Of a DNA stretch of 64,000 nt, positions 1 to 10,400 are shown one piece after another. A program made the translations under genes and the position numbers. The stretch's first letter is position 1; each line of letters begins with the position of its first letter. The notes under the pieces were generated by a model. That model saw only the letters and a list, made by a program, of their open reading frames with translations. It ran no database searches and had not been told where the DNA came from. Source of the DNA: Prostheceraeus crozeri (lineage: Eukaryota > Platyhelminthes > Polycladida > Euryleptidae); contig CAJQUW010001972.1 of NCBI GenBank assembly GCA_907163375.1, positions 868,001-932,000 of the forward strand, read 5' to 3'.

Positions 1-1
1 C

Positions 2-400
2 AAACGATTTCGGAGAACAACATCATGCTATTCACATGCACAGAACAATGTGCACAGCAATCAATGGCATGAGATAATAAGTGTATCTTGGAATAAATTC
101 GTTGACTACCAAATTTTGCACGAAACTTGGCTATTAATACCTCTGTATCCTACTGTCACACTAGACATCAAAAAATCAACTGCCCTGCCGTTGAGCTGCT
201 GTGAGCCAGAGCCTCACTATTTTCGAAATGCTCCGGCTCCGCAGCCATGGTTTCAAGATTTGGTTATTCCTGTAGAGAAGAAATCATATGTTAACGCATC
301 AAATGTCGGGGAAATGTTATTTATGCACTTATTGGAAAATTCAGGAAGCATCGCTGGTATTGATGCGAACAGTATGCAGGGCAGTATGAATGCTAGATGA
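2..400 (+). CDS. Unrecognised open frame, C-terminal part, 5' end outside the window
   Basis: The frame is open from base 2 to a TGA ending at 400, about 132 codons with no stop, which is long for DNA this AT-rich. No convincing ATG start lies inside; the first plausible one (a GTG at 50) is not persuasive, so this is more likely the last exon or end of a longer frame that begins before the window. The product is mixed in composition, with a Pro-rich stretch near residue 75 (NAPAPQPWFQ) and a Met-rich tail, and has no signal peptide or membrane segment. I do not recognise a domain. It may be a host terminal exon or part of a transposon. No polyadenylation signal directly follows. Confidence 0.35.
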   Translation, partial: KRFRRTTSCYSHAQNNVHSNQWHEIISVSWNKFVDYQILHETWLLIPLYPTVTLDIKKSTALPLSCCEPEPHYFRNAPAPQPWFQDLVIPVEKKSYVNASNVGEMLFMHLLENSGSIAGIDANSMQGSMNAR

Positions 401-2349
401 ACAGTAAAATATAGTTGTAACGCATCATTTTGATTGGTTGTTGATCTATTTGATCTATATCTGCGATTTCTCTGTAGTAAACATGCTTGCTGAGTTGTCA
501 CAGTGCCGGTCATTAGGCAGGAGGAAGCAGGCTTGGAGGAAACTGGATTGCCTCTGCCATTGCTATCTTGTCCAGATACATGCGATATGTTCAGCCGTCT
601 AACGTTGTTCCGAAAGTTTTTATAACCCTACGGCCTTGATTGAAAAGTTTACCGGAAGGCGTGCGCGAAGATCTGCTTACAATGATCTACATCTACGAGT
701 ATATTAATGATTAGCCGCTGTAAGCCGCGGCTGCAACAAATGAAGAAGGTCGCTGTTAAGTCAATAGTTAGTTAGACTTCAAGTTCTTCGGTGTTGACTC
801 TTGGAACGTATTGGCAGTGACAGAAGCAATGCGAGGGTTAAGCTTGGAGGCCTAGCGATGAGCTGCTATGGCCCGTTGCCCCTTTAATGCGTCAATATAT
901 CAGTGATTCATGAGCTGACATAATCACCGGTACTAGACAATTAGGAATTTTCTACTCAACTATCATGGAGCAATTTACTTCTCGATAATATCTGTCGATA
1001 ACTTAGACGTGGAATTATATTTTGTTCATCTCAGTTGGAGTCATGAAATATTACTATTGTAACATAGAGACATGATATTCGATTCCATCTGGTGTCTAGC
1101 AGTTTCCATTGCAATTAAAATCATTGCAAAGAATTTTTGTGTGTTTGAGAGAGAGAAAGATGAATAGATTAATCATTACACAGCTATCCCGCTTTTACCC
1201 GTCAAGAATTTCTGACAATAAAGCAGTAGAGGCACGGAATCAATCATATTTTAACAATTAAAATATTCCAAGCTAACATCATTTGTCGGAATTGATTTAC
1301 ATCTACGAAATCAGATTTCGCGTTTGACAGTAACTGAAAAGAGTTCCTTCCCTGGTTCGCAATTGTTATTTAGATGAGGAAATAGATGACTTAATCGATG
1401 CAATTTGCCAAAAACTGTTTATATCAAAGTCTTTATATTTCAAAATTCCTTGTCGCTGAAAGAGAGTTTCGGTCATCCGCAACCATCGTGCCACAAAAAA
1501 CGCCAACCTCATGCAAGAACCTGTAAAACTCGCTTTAGAAAAACAAAAAACACGTGTACGATGACTTTTTGAACAGTGCACATTTGTTACGAGTATCAAT
1601 TTACATTTAAATATACCGATGCTACATGAATGTTAACGAAAAATTAAATGAGCGGAAATCCGAGGTATGTGTGAATAATGTCGGCTATCTGGGGAGATGG
1701 GTATGCTTTGCCAAATTTATTAGTAATGAGCGCATATCTTTCAATACAAATAACATAAATGTTATAAATACATCTTTAAGCATTTGCTATTCCCTACTAG
1801 TGAAGCTAGTATTCCTCGTGACAGTCCTCCTCGTCCTCTTGACTGTCATAGCTGGCCTATAGAGATCAGATTATTTTTGGTGGAGATTGTTATGATATTG
1901 ATAGTGGACACGTCTATAAATAGAATCAAATATACAGAAGCTGTTACTCCAATCAAGTTAATTTCTCTATGGCTACTAAAGGTCCGAGCAATTAATACCT
2001 AGCTTACTGACAATATAGCCATTAGTATATATTTAAGCTATGAACATGACATCGTCAGTTCTTAATACATATTTATGCATCATCCCCCCCTTTGGGCTAA
2101 CGCGTTCCCCATTTTTTCGTTAACATCATTCATTCGGTTTCGTGATTTTGGCTTCGCACGCATTAAAATCAACCAATAGTGTGTGCATCGTTCCTCAAAG
2201 AAGCACATGTTCTTTCTAAGATTGCATTGTGTCACGAGGCCTGGATCTTTACTGTTCATCTGCTTGCATGTCTAGTGAAAGACGTGCGATGAATTCACAA
2301 GCATCACAATAAGACAGATGTTTGAAGCGAACACTTACCTTGCATTAAG
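401..2349. other. Intergenic or intronic DNA, nothing recognised
   Basis: AT-rich sequence with scattered short open frames (for example 1366-1599 on the minus strand and 1626-1862 on the plus strand) that show no family motif. A short GA-rich run lies near 1145-1160 and a C7 run near 2083. No RNA gene or repeat end was seen. Confidence 0.5.
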
Positions 2350-2585
2350 TCATAGCTTGATATCACACAGAGGAAACAGCCAGTCGCTACAAAGCAAGTT
2401 CTCATTATTCAGGGCGACTAGTAAATCTTCTATCTTTCCATTCATCAGACGATGAAGGGCCTCGAGACGATGATCGATGAAGCTAGCAAAGACGTCAGCA
2501 ATATCAAATTTCTGACAAATGTGATTATGGATCATGCCGAGTGCCTTGCCACACAAAAGTAATTCTACACGAAAATCTCCGCATT
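2350..2585 (-). CDS. Exon-like open frame, unrecognised
   Basis: The minus-strand frame opens near 2585 and ends in TGA next to 2350. It encodes a helix-rich, Leu-rich segment including the stretches MIHNHICQKFDIADVF and RLEALHRLMNGKIEDLL, with regular amphipathic spacing and balanced charge, which looks more like protein than random translation. A near-perfect splice donor (AAG then GTAAGT, plus strand 2334-2342) lies about 20 bases downstream of the stop. A weak acceptor (tgtag) precedes the frame. The stop before the donor means that either the exon uses another frame or this is a decayed exon. I do not recognise the family. It lies antisense to the exchanger gene downstream. Confidence 0.3.
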
Positions 2586-3169
2586 TAAATAATTCATTTA
2601 AATGATATATTTACCAATAATGGCAGCAAGACAACAATAATAAACAGGTGAAATTTGCAATTGACTAGCGATGAAAAAGATATGAAAATCATGAACTGAT
2701 AATGATAAGTAGCACCAAAAATTACAGAATGCAGCGAAAAATTTGTATTTATTATTTTCCCATGTAAGCTTATAATGACCAAAAATAATAGTCATTGCCA
2801 ATAAGATTAGGGGTGCACCAACCTTCACTTTTAAAGTTCTGCCAAACCATCACATCGCCAAACCAACAAACAAAATGTTCCGTTCTGACATTGCTTATAA
2901 CGTTGTCGCCTTAGGAGCAAATTAGCATTTATGACTTAATGATTCCGATTCCGAACGATTCACACAACATTTTTAATGTGATGTCACGCCGATAAAGTCT
3001 CTGACGATGGAACTTCTCTTACTACAACACAATTTTGCCGGCGAAGAGACGCTAACTATTGTGATTAAACTATTATGTATTTAACACTGTAAACGCTGAG
3101 TTTTCAAGAAGTGTTACAAGGAGTTGGATGTTTCTACGTAAACGGTGTCAGTAGTTTGCTCGAAACGAA
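2586..3169. other. AT-rich DNA, nothing recognised
   Basis: Only short overlapping minus-strand frames with low-complexity hydrophobic translations. No repeat or RNA gene seen. Confidence 0.5.
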
Positions 3170-3480
3170 ATGTCTTCCGAGGATGGAACACTTTGTGAGG
3201 TCTCCTCTCGTTTACTACCAATGAGAGGAGAGATGCTCCTGTTGTTGTTGTTGGCGACTGCCTACGGTCGTAGCCTCACTCGCCTCCACCATTTCCAGTA
3301 CGCCAGCGCTTCCCGAGGTCAGAAGCAAAAGTAGCGAAACCCTAACGGCAAAAGTCCACCGACACACACATGCAAATGCAAAGCCACGCACGACACAAGA
3401 ATACCTGGGAAGAGCTCGCCACCCGAGGCTAAGACCCGCCTACCAACCGTAGGGAGTACCCCCTTTTCGCCCATAATAAT
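3170..3480. repeat. GC-richer segment, possible retroelement end
   Basis: About 300 bases stand out from AT-rich surroundings by higher GC, a GTTGTTGTTGTTGG run near 3241 and a block of CA-rich sequence at 3361-3380. The segment closes on GTAGGGAGTACCCCC followed by an AAT/ATG trinucleotide stretch (3472-3485), the kind of simple tail seen at LINE and SINE 3' ends. No protein domain is readable, so the class is a guess from composition and tail. Confidence 0.3.
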
Positions 3481-4224
3481 GATGGTAGTAGCCAATATTC
3501 GATATGAAATCTTTGATTTTTATCCCTGTTATTTAACCAATAGTTTGGTTTCTAAAAACCAAATGACAGTTTTATTGTGCTCCTTCACAAAGTCGGTTGA
3601 TAATGTAGAAGATTTCTATGATAATGCTCCATGTTCGTCAACGTGTCAAGAAAATGTTATTAAGTAAAACAGAGAAATATACTTTGTTATATGATCGCTG
3701 CATGATGGTTTTTTGAGAATTCATTTGAATGCTTTATGAAATTTACACACTCAATGAGATTTAAAATGCAGATTAAAGTATAGACTCCTACATCTCAGAT
3801 CAGTGATGTATCAGAGTTTCGATCATCCAACTGATCGACATGCATCTTGGAAAACATATACTAAGAAATTTCTGTCTATGTAATCTGAGTTTGTAATCAC
3901 AGTTGTCGTGCAGATTGGATATTTATTCTCTGATGAAACTTTAAGTGTTTTCTACTGTTTTATGGGAATTGAGTGGTGCTCGCATGTGAAAAGAATACCA
4001 ATTGCATACAGATTCCGAACTGAAAGTGAATAGGAGTAATTTGGTCCGCATTGCATGCAGGTCGAATAAAAAATTAGTAGACCGGATTGTATGCGGATTG
4101 TTTTCAGCATTGAAACCTGATACTCTGCAACATGAAAGACAAAAACGAACATTGAAAACAAAGCATTATGTCATGGATAAAGGTTGTCATGACAACGGTA
4201 CCTGCATCACGGTGGCTTCCGCGT
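3481..4224. other. Unassigned DNA with one short open frame
   Basis: A 75-codon plus-strand frame at 4002-4229 ends at the TGA that forms part of the target duplication of the following hAT-like element. Its Lys/Arg-rich translation has no motif I recognise. The rest is AT-rich and featureless. Confidence 0.3.
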
Positions 4225-4232
4225 GTTGACAA

Positions 4233-4981
4233 TAAAGCTGGATTAATCAATCAAAAACATAATCAATTAACTTTTTGAGGTTAATCATAATAATTATCAC
4301 GTCATTGAAATTTAGTTCCATCATCAATCATAATCAGAATCACGTTTGTTAATCAGGAAATTTGATTAAATTTGATTTTGGTCATCCGAGCATCAGTTGA
4401 GATAAGAACATGGCCGCCGATGTCAGAATGACAGCTAGAGTACGAAAGGACTGAAAGTACACAATGTTGCAGAGAGTGCCAATCCTTGATGCACGGTCTT
4501 GAACATGAGTTCACGCCTCGTCATAGAATATGTTCCTACAATATCATCCCTCTGATGTTTTCTCTTTACGTGTACTTTAGATTATCAAAAAACTTAATAG
4601 ACTACTGAGTTCAATGTTTTTGTCAATTTGTACGCCATGGTGGTACTGAACAAAATCGAATAATTACAGTAATACTGCAGTAATACTAATTCAGTAAGCT
4701 TATTAGCTGAACAGGGAGATGAGTTTTAATAAAAAAACTGCTATCACTGCACAGCATTAAACATTTTTATCACGATTCAAATTATTACTTAAACGTATTA
4801 TAATTATCACTGATCCGACAAAACGTCTGAAAGCCGTAATAAGCATCATTTTCAAACTACCCAACCTTCATGATAAAGCGTCTATTCACATTAATCATAG
4901 TCACAAGTTCGAACACCTTAATCAATCATAATCTCAATCATAATCAACATTTTTGAATATTGGATGATCGTTCCAGCTCTA
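4233..4981. mobile_element. Non-autonomous hAT-like element
   Basis: The ends are imperfect inverted repeats: TAAAGCTGGATTAATCAATC at the left, and TAGAGCTGGAACGATCATCC as the reverse complement of the right end. They are flanked by an 8-bp target duplication matching at seven of eight positions (GTTGACAA at 4225-4232, GTTGACAT at 4982-4989). An 8-bp duplication with CAGAGCTGGAAC-like termini is typical of hAT transposons. The interior of about 750 bp carries no transposase frame but has repeated AATCAATCATAATC blocks near both ends. It is a MITE-like passenger, moderately old judging by end divergence. Confidence 0.6.
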
Positions 4982-5164
4982 GTTGACATAAGCTATTTAC
5001 CGGTACCTTGTGAGTGTATTTTGTAAAGATCCAAAGCTACTATCTTTCCCCTTCAAGTATACATTCACATTGATAAAATAACTTACAAAACAACTTGTGT
5101 ATGTGTCAAAAATTTGATTCTTCTTAAGAACTAGCAACACTGGCATATAGATAGGCTCCTATAG

Positions 5165-5250
5165 AGCAGCTGAAATTATTGTCAACAAACAACTGCTGGC
5201 ATTGATGTACCACTAATATCAGAAAAGCGAAATTCCGGATTTCTTCCCGA
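5165..5250 (+). repeat. Dispersed repeat, copy 1 (partner at 62757)
   Basis: This stretch (GAGCAGCTGAAATTA, then TCAACAAACAACTGCTG, then AAAAGCGAAATTCCGGATTTC) closely matches 62757-62845 in order and spacing. It sits immediately upstream of the RTE remnant here and immediately upstream of a 23-bp minisatellite there. It may be a fragment of an element whose full length is not visible in the window. Confidence 0.5.
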
Positions 5251-5778
5251 TATACTATGCAGCTTGGCAATAGCATGTTCCCAAAATATATATAGATAAG
5301 AAAGTTCCCCCCAAAAAGATAGGCGTTCAACGAATGTATTCTTCCTACTATGACATATGGCAGCCGAAACATGGTCGCTAAATGATACACAATTGGAGAA
5401 GCTCGGCACAACTCAACGGAAAATGGAGCGTACAGTTATGGGTATTACACTTCGTGACAGGAAGAGAGCCAGTTGGATCCGTCAGCAGACAAGGGTCACG
5501 GACATCATCCACTGTATTCGGGAGAGTAAGCATCGATGGGCAGGAGATGTGGCGCGACGAAATGACAACCAATGGACAACAGGGGTTACAGAATGGACTC
5601 CGCGCAACTACAAAAGATCACGTGGACGACCAAAATCAAAATGGCGCGACGATCTAGAGCGCAGCATCGGACGCACATGGAGCCGCATGGCTCAAGACAA
5701 AGTTTTGTGGACGCTGAAGCGAGAGGGTTTCCTCCTCAGGGAGAGGGAAATACCCTGATGATGATGATGATGATGATA
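5250..5778 (+). mobile_element. RTE-like LINE, 5'-truncated 3' end
   Basis: The main readable frame (5357-5758) matches the C-terminal tail of RTE-type non-LTR retrotransposon polyproteins: ETWSL, then TTQRKMERTVMGITLRDR, a WAGDVAR-type block, RSRGRPKSKWRDDL and TWSRMAQDK. Just upstream, in a shifted frame, are the preceding RTE motifs FNECILPTMTYG (about 5318-5353), so at least one frameshift separates them. Earlier codons contain in-frame stops. The element ends in a (TGA)n microsatellite, the usual 3' tail of RTE elements. The 5' truncation is typical of LINE retroposition. It lies in the same orientation as the exchanger gene, about 570 bp upstream of its exon. Confidence 0.85.
5757..5778. 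repeat. TGA trinucleotide microsatellite (LINE tail)
   Basis: Seven consecutive TGA/ATG units directly follow the stop of the RTE frame and are best explained as its 3' tail. Confidence 0.8.
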
Positions 5779-6353
5779 ATATGCATCATGGATTGATGAG
5801 ATTCACACTTAACGAGATCTAAGACACCCTTTAGATTAGAGATTAAGACCACCCACATTGTTTAGAGTCAGTGTATGCATATTCAGTTTCGATTTCTGTT
5901 TCTGCATGTCCGATATAGGTTACGCTGAAATACATCTACCTTATTATTCCTTTTGTGAGGAAATCTGTTACATGAACCCCCATGTGATCTGAGCTTGTTA
6001 TTTCACGCAATAAATCTACAATGCAGCATATACACTTACACAGACGTAGGAGTTAATTAAGTTTGCCGCTTTAGCAGAGAAAAGTAAACTTTATATTACA
6101 GTATTCCATCACGAACATCCACTTTGCAAATTTTTCATGAATGAAACAAAACCCCATAAACATTAGTTGTTGAGATAAAATGACAATGTGATAGAATTGT
6201 AATCTCTCTGTTTGTTATAGTTGAACTGACAAAGGCTGCAAAATGACAGTTGCTACATTTTTCAAGAATAGTGCATCATAAAATGGTTCATAAATCTTGA
6301 TTGTGTGCACTTCATGTGGATAAAATAAATTGTAAACTTCATTCTCTTTCCAG
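5779..6353. other. Probable intron upstream of exchanger exon
   Basis: AT-rich with no frame of note. It ends in a good acceptor, a pyrimidine tract then CAG at 6341-6353. Confidence 0.6.
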
Positions 6354-6465
6354 GGTGTAACTTTGTTGGCACTTGGAAACGGCGCTGGCGATGTTTTCAG
6401 TGCTATCGCAGCTTCAAAAACTATCAAAACTGGCGATGCTGGTCTCATGTATGGTTCACTTTTCG
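6354..6465 (+). CDS. SLC8B1-like: Mitochondrial sodium/calcium exchanger (NCLX-like), exon of the alpha-1 region
   Basis: This 112-base exon has clean borders (tttccag before it, GTAAGG after it) and reads 37 codons plus one base. The product GVTLLALGNGAGDVFS...LMYGSLF matches the alpha-1 ion-binding repeat of the NCLX/SLC8B1 branch of the cation/calcium exchanger superfamily, which swaps sodium for calcium, in mammals across the inner mitochondrial membrane. The conserved Asn, Gly and Asp of the GNGAPD signature are present, but the usual Pro reads Gly (GNGAGD). The exon ends in phase 1 and joins in frame to 15194-15361. Upstream exons (signal region, first helices) were not found in the window. 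Invertebrates often have several paralogues, so orthology to human SLC8B1 is not claimed. Confidence 0.88.
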
Positions 6466-8790
6466 GTAAGGAGGATTTCTGTCAAATTGTCTCAACAAAC
6501 GCAAATTTTATATGCTTATCCACACTCCCCTTCAAATAATACCACTTACATATGATTATCGATGCATAATGCAAATAAAGTAGGAAATTGATAAGTTTGC
6601 TACTACGCAGTACTAAAGCAGGAAATGTATGTAAATACCGCATTATTAGATAAAAATACATTGTCTCAATTAAATCCAATCATAGTCGAGCAAATAACCG
6701 CTTGATAAGTTTGATATTGAAAAATGAAACCGCTTAAATGATGTTCCATGATGACACATGATGTTAAATGATGAGAAATCACTGTCCTTGAATTTCTCGT
6801 GATTGAAGAAGAGGAAACAATGCGCATTGACATTTATTATAAGACAACTGACACTCATTAATATCTAAATTTCTCCCCTTGACATCCTCGCCATCTTGAA
6901 AGAGCAACCCCATATAACCTTGCGAAATGAATATTAGTCCAGGCAATCTACAGTGAATTATGCACTTCAACCCGCCACAAATTGCGATAGTTTCAAGAGT
7001 GGGTTTTTCTTGTAGAGAAAAATAATCCCTTATCAACATATTACAAATCTAGGAAACTCTAGCTGTGGAACATCCTGAACTTCCCAGTTGAAGTCAGGAG
7101 TCTATTCGAAATAAAATGACCGGCAACGGGCTTCAGAAAACACGATTACCCCAATGAAATCACAGATGCAGATCGCAGCAGCCAATCAATATGATGCGTT
7201 GCAGCTATGTATGTCTTACTTAATGCATCTTTCTTATCCGTAGCTCTAATCAATGCCAGTTATGTTTTCTGAATTATGTGCTTCTCAAGCGGCTAGATTT
7301 CTCAGTCACTAATTCAAAAACACTTGTGCGAGTAGCTGTCTGTAAATGTAAACTGATGTAGATTTATGCAAGAAAAGTCACAAGTTTGCGAGTTTCACCA
7401 TCAATAAACGATTACTTTTCACAACTAACGTCTTGCGAATACGCATAGATGTTCAAGCTGCTAGACCGTAAAACGCGTTTATGTACCCTTGTCTTATAGA
7501 TAACTTTCATAGGGACATGTATGGTGTAAATGATAGAGATTTGTATAAATTAGGAAAATGATTTCACTTTCTTTCATCAACAAACGAAGCCTTTTGTAAG
7601 TGCTCTCTTAATATACATATTCGGAGATATGCATATTCATCTAGTAAATATGCATAGCAAATTTTAGACGCTGCCTCGTCTATATTTGATGTTTCTGTCC
7701 TAATAGTCCATGATATAATGCTACATTCATGACTTAGCATTATTTCAAATTGCTGGTTGGAAAATCCGCAAGGACTTTTGATTCAACGCGAATAATGAAT
7801 AATTTGCTTCAGACACAGTGATCATTCATGTGAAATATTCATATTGTTTAGCATCATTGAAAATATACATCGTCTAGCTACATGCAGGCATGAAGTGAGC
7901 ACCGATGAACCAATAGACCCCCAATTCACCCTTCGCATTTTAGGCGTTTATGTATTACTAGCCACTCTGAGTGCTGCATAATCCTGCTACCCTGAAAAAA
8001 CTCCATAATTGTCGCGACCTACATTTATTTGCATTTGCCGGGTAAAAGCTCTTTTTGACAGCGCTCTTGTGTTTCACTGCTCATATCTTGCCATTTAATA
8101 GATAAATATGCTAAATATGCCAAAAAAATAGTCCCATCAAGGATCAGGTGCGGTAGAATTTTGCCACCTCCGCTTCAAGCGTCTTCTGCATCCTCTCCGC
8201 TCTAATTTCAACAAGCTAGCTCAGCAAACTATAAGCAGCGATCCTTGTATACTGACATACTACTTTTGGAGCTTTGTATCTTGTAGTTTGTAGCCATACT
8301 TGTTTTACAAGTAGTATACCATAAATTTACTGATGGAATTGGTTTAGTAATGTCTTTAATCATATTAACAATATAAACTATGTGAGTTCAATTCTATTTA
8401 GATGTTTTGATAAAGCTAAGCTGGTGTGACGTCATCCTTGGTTGTGTCACATTTCCTGATGCTGTACTTGGCCTTCATACTGTATTTGGTAGTCCATTAC
8501 CTTCTCCACGTAATTAAACTCGCTCGACCGGTCCAAAGTCGCTTAGGTCCAACCTTTCTTGTCCTACGCTCAGCTCCAAGCTCTTTGCACTCCTCTACGG
8601 TACGATTTGCCTCCAATACCTTCCCTCCGAGACCCGCTCAGCTCCAGATCCCTGATTTCCATCAGCCACACGATGACAAGAAAGCTTTATGGCTTTCGTC
8701 TGCGCAAACTTGTGTTTATCACTTAATATTGTTGCATGACTTTTAGTTGTCTCTAAAATACATTAACTGCGCTTCTTCGAGTAATGTTTC
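6466..8790. other. Intron of the exchanger gene, first part
   Basis: Mostly AT-rich with no recognised content. Bases 8500-8690 are noticeably richer in C and G, giving a 106-codon plus-strand open frame (8426-8746) with Pro/Ser-rich translation and no known domain. This may be decayed element DNA. Confidence 0.5.
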
Positions 8791-8905
8791 AAATATGTAA
8801 TCCGCCTTTACACAAACTTCGCCTCATACATCAAAATTTAACAATGGGAGCTCTCTCATCTCCCGTAAGCCACGCTAAGCGCTCTGTATTCACTCTTCAC
8901 CGCCC
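8791..8905. repeat. 115-bp perfect repeat, copy 1 (copy 2 at 40729)
   Basis: These 115 bases are identical to 40729-40843 in the same orientation, with unrelated flanks on both sides. In this copy the repeat lies about 170 bases beyond the end of the minus-strand Penelope-like reverse transcriptase frame, so it could be the 3' terminal region of that element. Confidence 0.85.
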
Positions 8906-9077
8906 CCCATATGATGGCTACAAGTCATTGTTAGTCGTTTATTCATCTATGCAGCAAGGCGTTAAGGAAAATGTGAGTCGTTTGTTGGTCGCGTGCCTCA
9001 TTGAAATTCACAGAGTGAAGTGAATTGTCGAGCCGAGAAAAGACCATATTTGTGAAGCGATTCATTATGCCTTGTCT

Positions 9078-10400
9078 CTAAAGAGCCTTTTCTGTGTAAC
9101 TCATCAAGTCATGCTGGGAATAACCTCTAGATTTCATGATATTTAGTGTCTTGTTAGTTTTGTGTACAGCGTCTTGTAACTTCGAGCATATTCTACAATA
9201 TCTGACTACCTGCGACGCGAAAACATGAAGGGCCATCTGTAATGGGATCATGCTCTCCGGAAAAGTCAGTTGCACCACAGAGAAAGAGAAGTCATCTACC
9301 TTGTGATATACTGAAGTTCTCAAGCTGTTCTGTGAGATTTGTATTTTCACATCAAGGTAAACCACCTCTTTGTTGCTATCACCATTTCTCTGCGCCAACA
9401 AGTCAGGGGGATAAATTCTTTGAAGCAAAGAATCAAAGTGTTTATAATTGACAACACATATGTCGTCTATGTATCTTGATGTAGGTGATAACAAGCGTGC
9501 TAAATGATATTTCTTAGTTTTTATCAAATTTTGCATAAAAACATATTCGCAGTGTAAGAGGAATAGGTCAGCTAGGAGTGGATTAGAATTTCCTCCTATT
9601 GGAATGCCTTTAATTTGCCTGAAAACTAAATTACCGAATGTGACGTGGGTCTGTGATAATAGGAAATGTATGGCTTCTTTTAACTTCTGTTTATCAAAAC
9701 AGTGATAACCATTATATTTTTTCATTGAGCAAAAGGACTTATCATATCCAATGCAAATGAATTTTCTATTTGAGGAATTAAACACCAAATCCATAATAGC
9801 GAATATGTGATTTTCAATCAATTTTTGATCAAGATTCGTATATAAGGTTGAAAAATCGAAAACTTGCAATGAATGAACTTGTGTCGAATTTAATCTGTGT
9901 AGAAATTCTTGTGTGGACTTTATACTCCAGAAGCAATCGAAACCGCTGTTTCTCTTAATTGCCATACAATATCTCTGAAAATTGTCACGCAAAATACTTA
10001 AGGCTGAATTTACTTTGATGGAAAGCTTTTTCGATGTGCATTGTCGTGCTCCTGCTATGAATCTAAATTTGCATGGAGTTTTGTGAAATTTTGGAATCCA
10101 ATATAATTTTGGTAATTTTCTGTCTTTTTCACAGACAGCTAGTTTGAACTCGCTTTTCATAATTGTTGTATGTTGCTCAATCACATTCTGCGCTAAAATT
10201 TGCTCTGGACCATAGGTATCATTACCCGATATGTTCGACGTGGAAATATCAATTCCCAACTCGGCTAAGAGAATTTGGAGATAAAACTTTTTGCAAATGA
10301 AGGCATAATTATTAGATGCTTTATCAACTGGCGTAATTATGACGTCATTCTGCAATTCTTTCCAATTCTTTCCATTTTTATGCAATCTTGGAATTAAATT
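9078..10400 (-). mobile_element. Penelope-like reverse transcriptase fossil
   Basis: A 435-codon minus-strand frame carries reverse transcriptase motifs in order: an ITPVDKASNNYAFICKKFY N-terminal block, PKLYWIPKFHK and CKFRFIAGARQ, motif A DFSTLYTNL, motif B GIPIGGNSNPLLADLF, and motif C YIDD (about 9462-9473). The spacing and the block before motif A resemble the Penelope-like class found in cnidarians, lancelets and other invertebrates, not LINEs or retroviral polymerases. No GIY-YIG endonuclease domain is attached here. The readable frame is uninterrupted, but the element is incomplete at both ends. It lies antisense in the exchanger intron. The exact Penelope subclass is uncertain. Confidence 0.8.

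Noticed and set aside
8660-8720. Fifth hammerhead-like motif (TGATAA then GACGAAAG on the minus strand)
   Set aside because: The spacing leaves unpaired bases between core and stem, and no stem I is evident.
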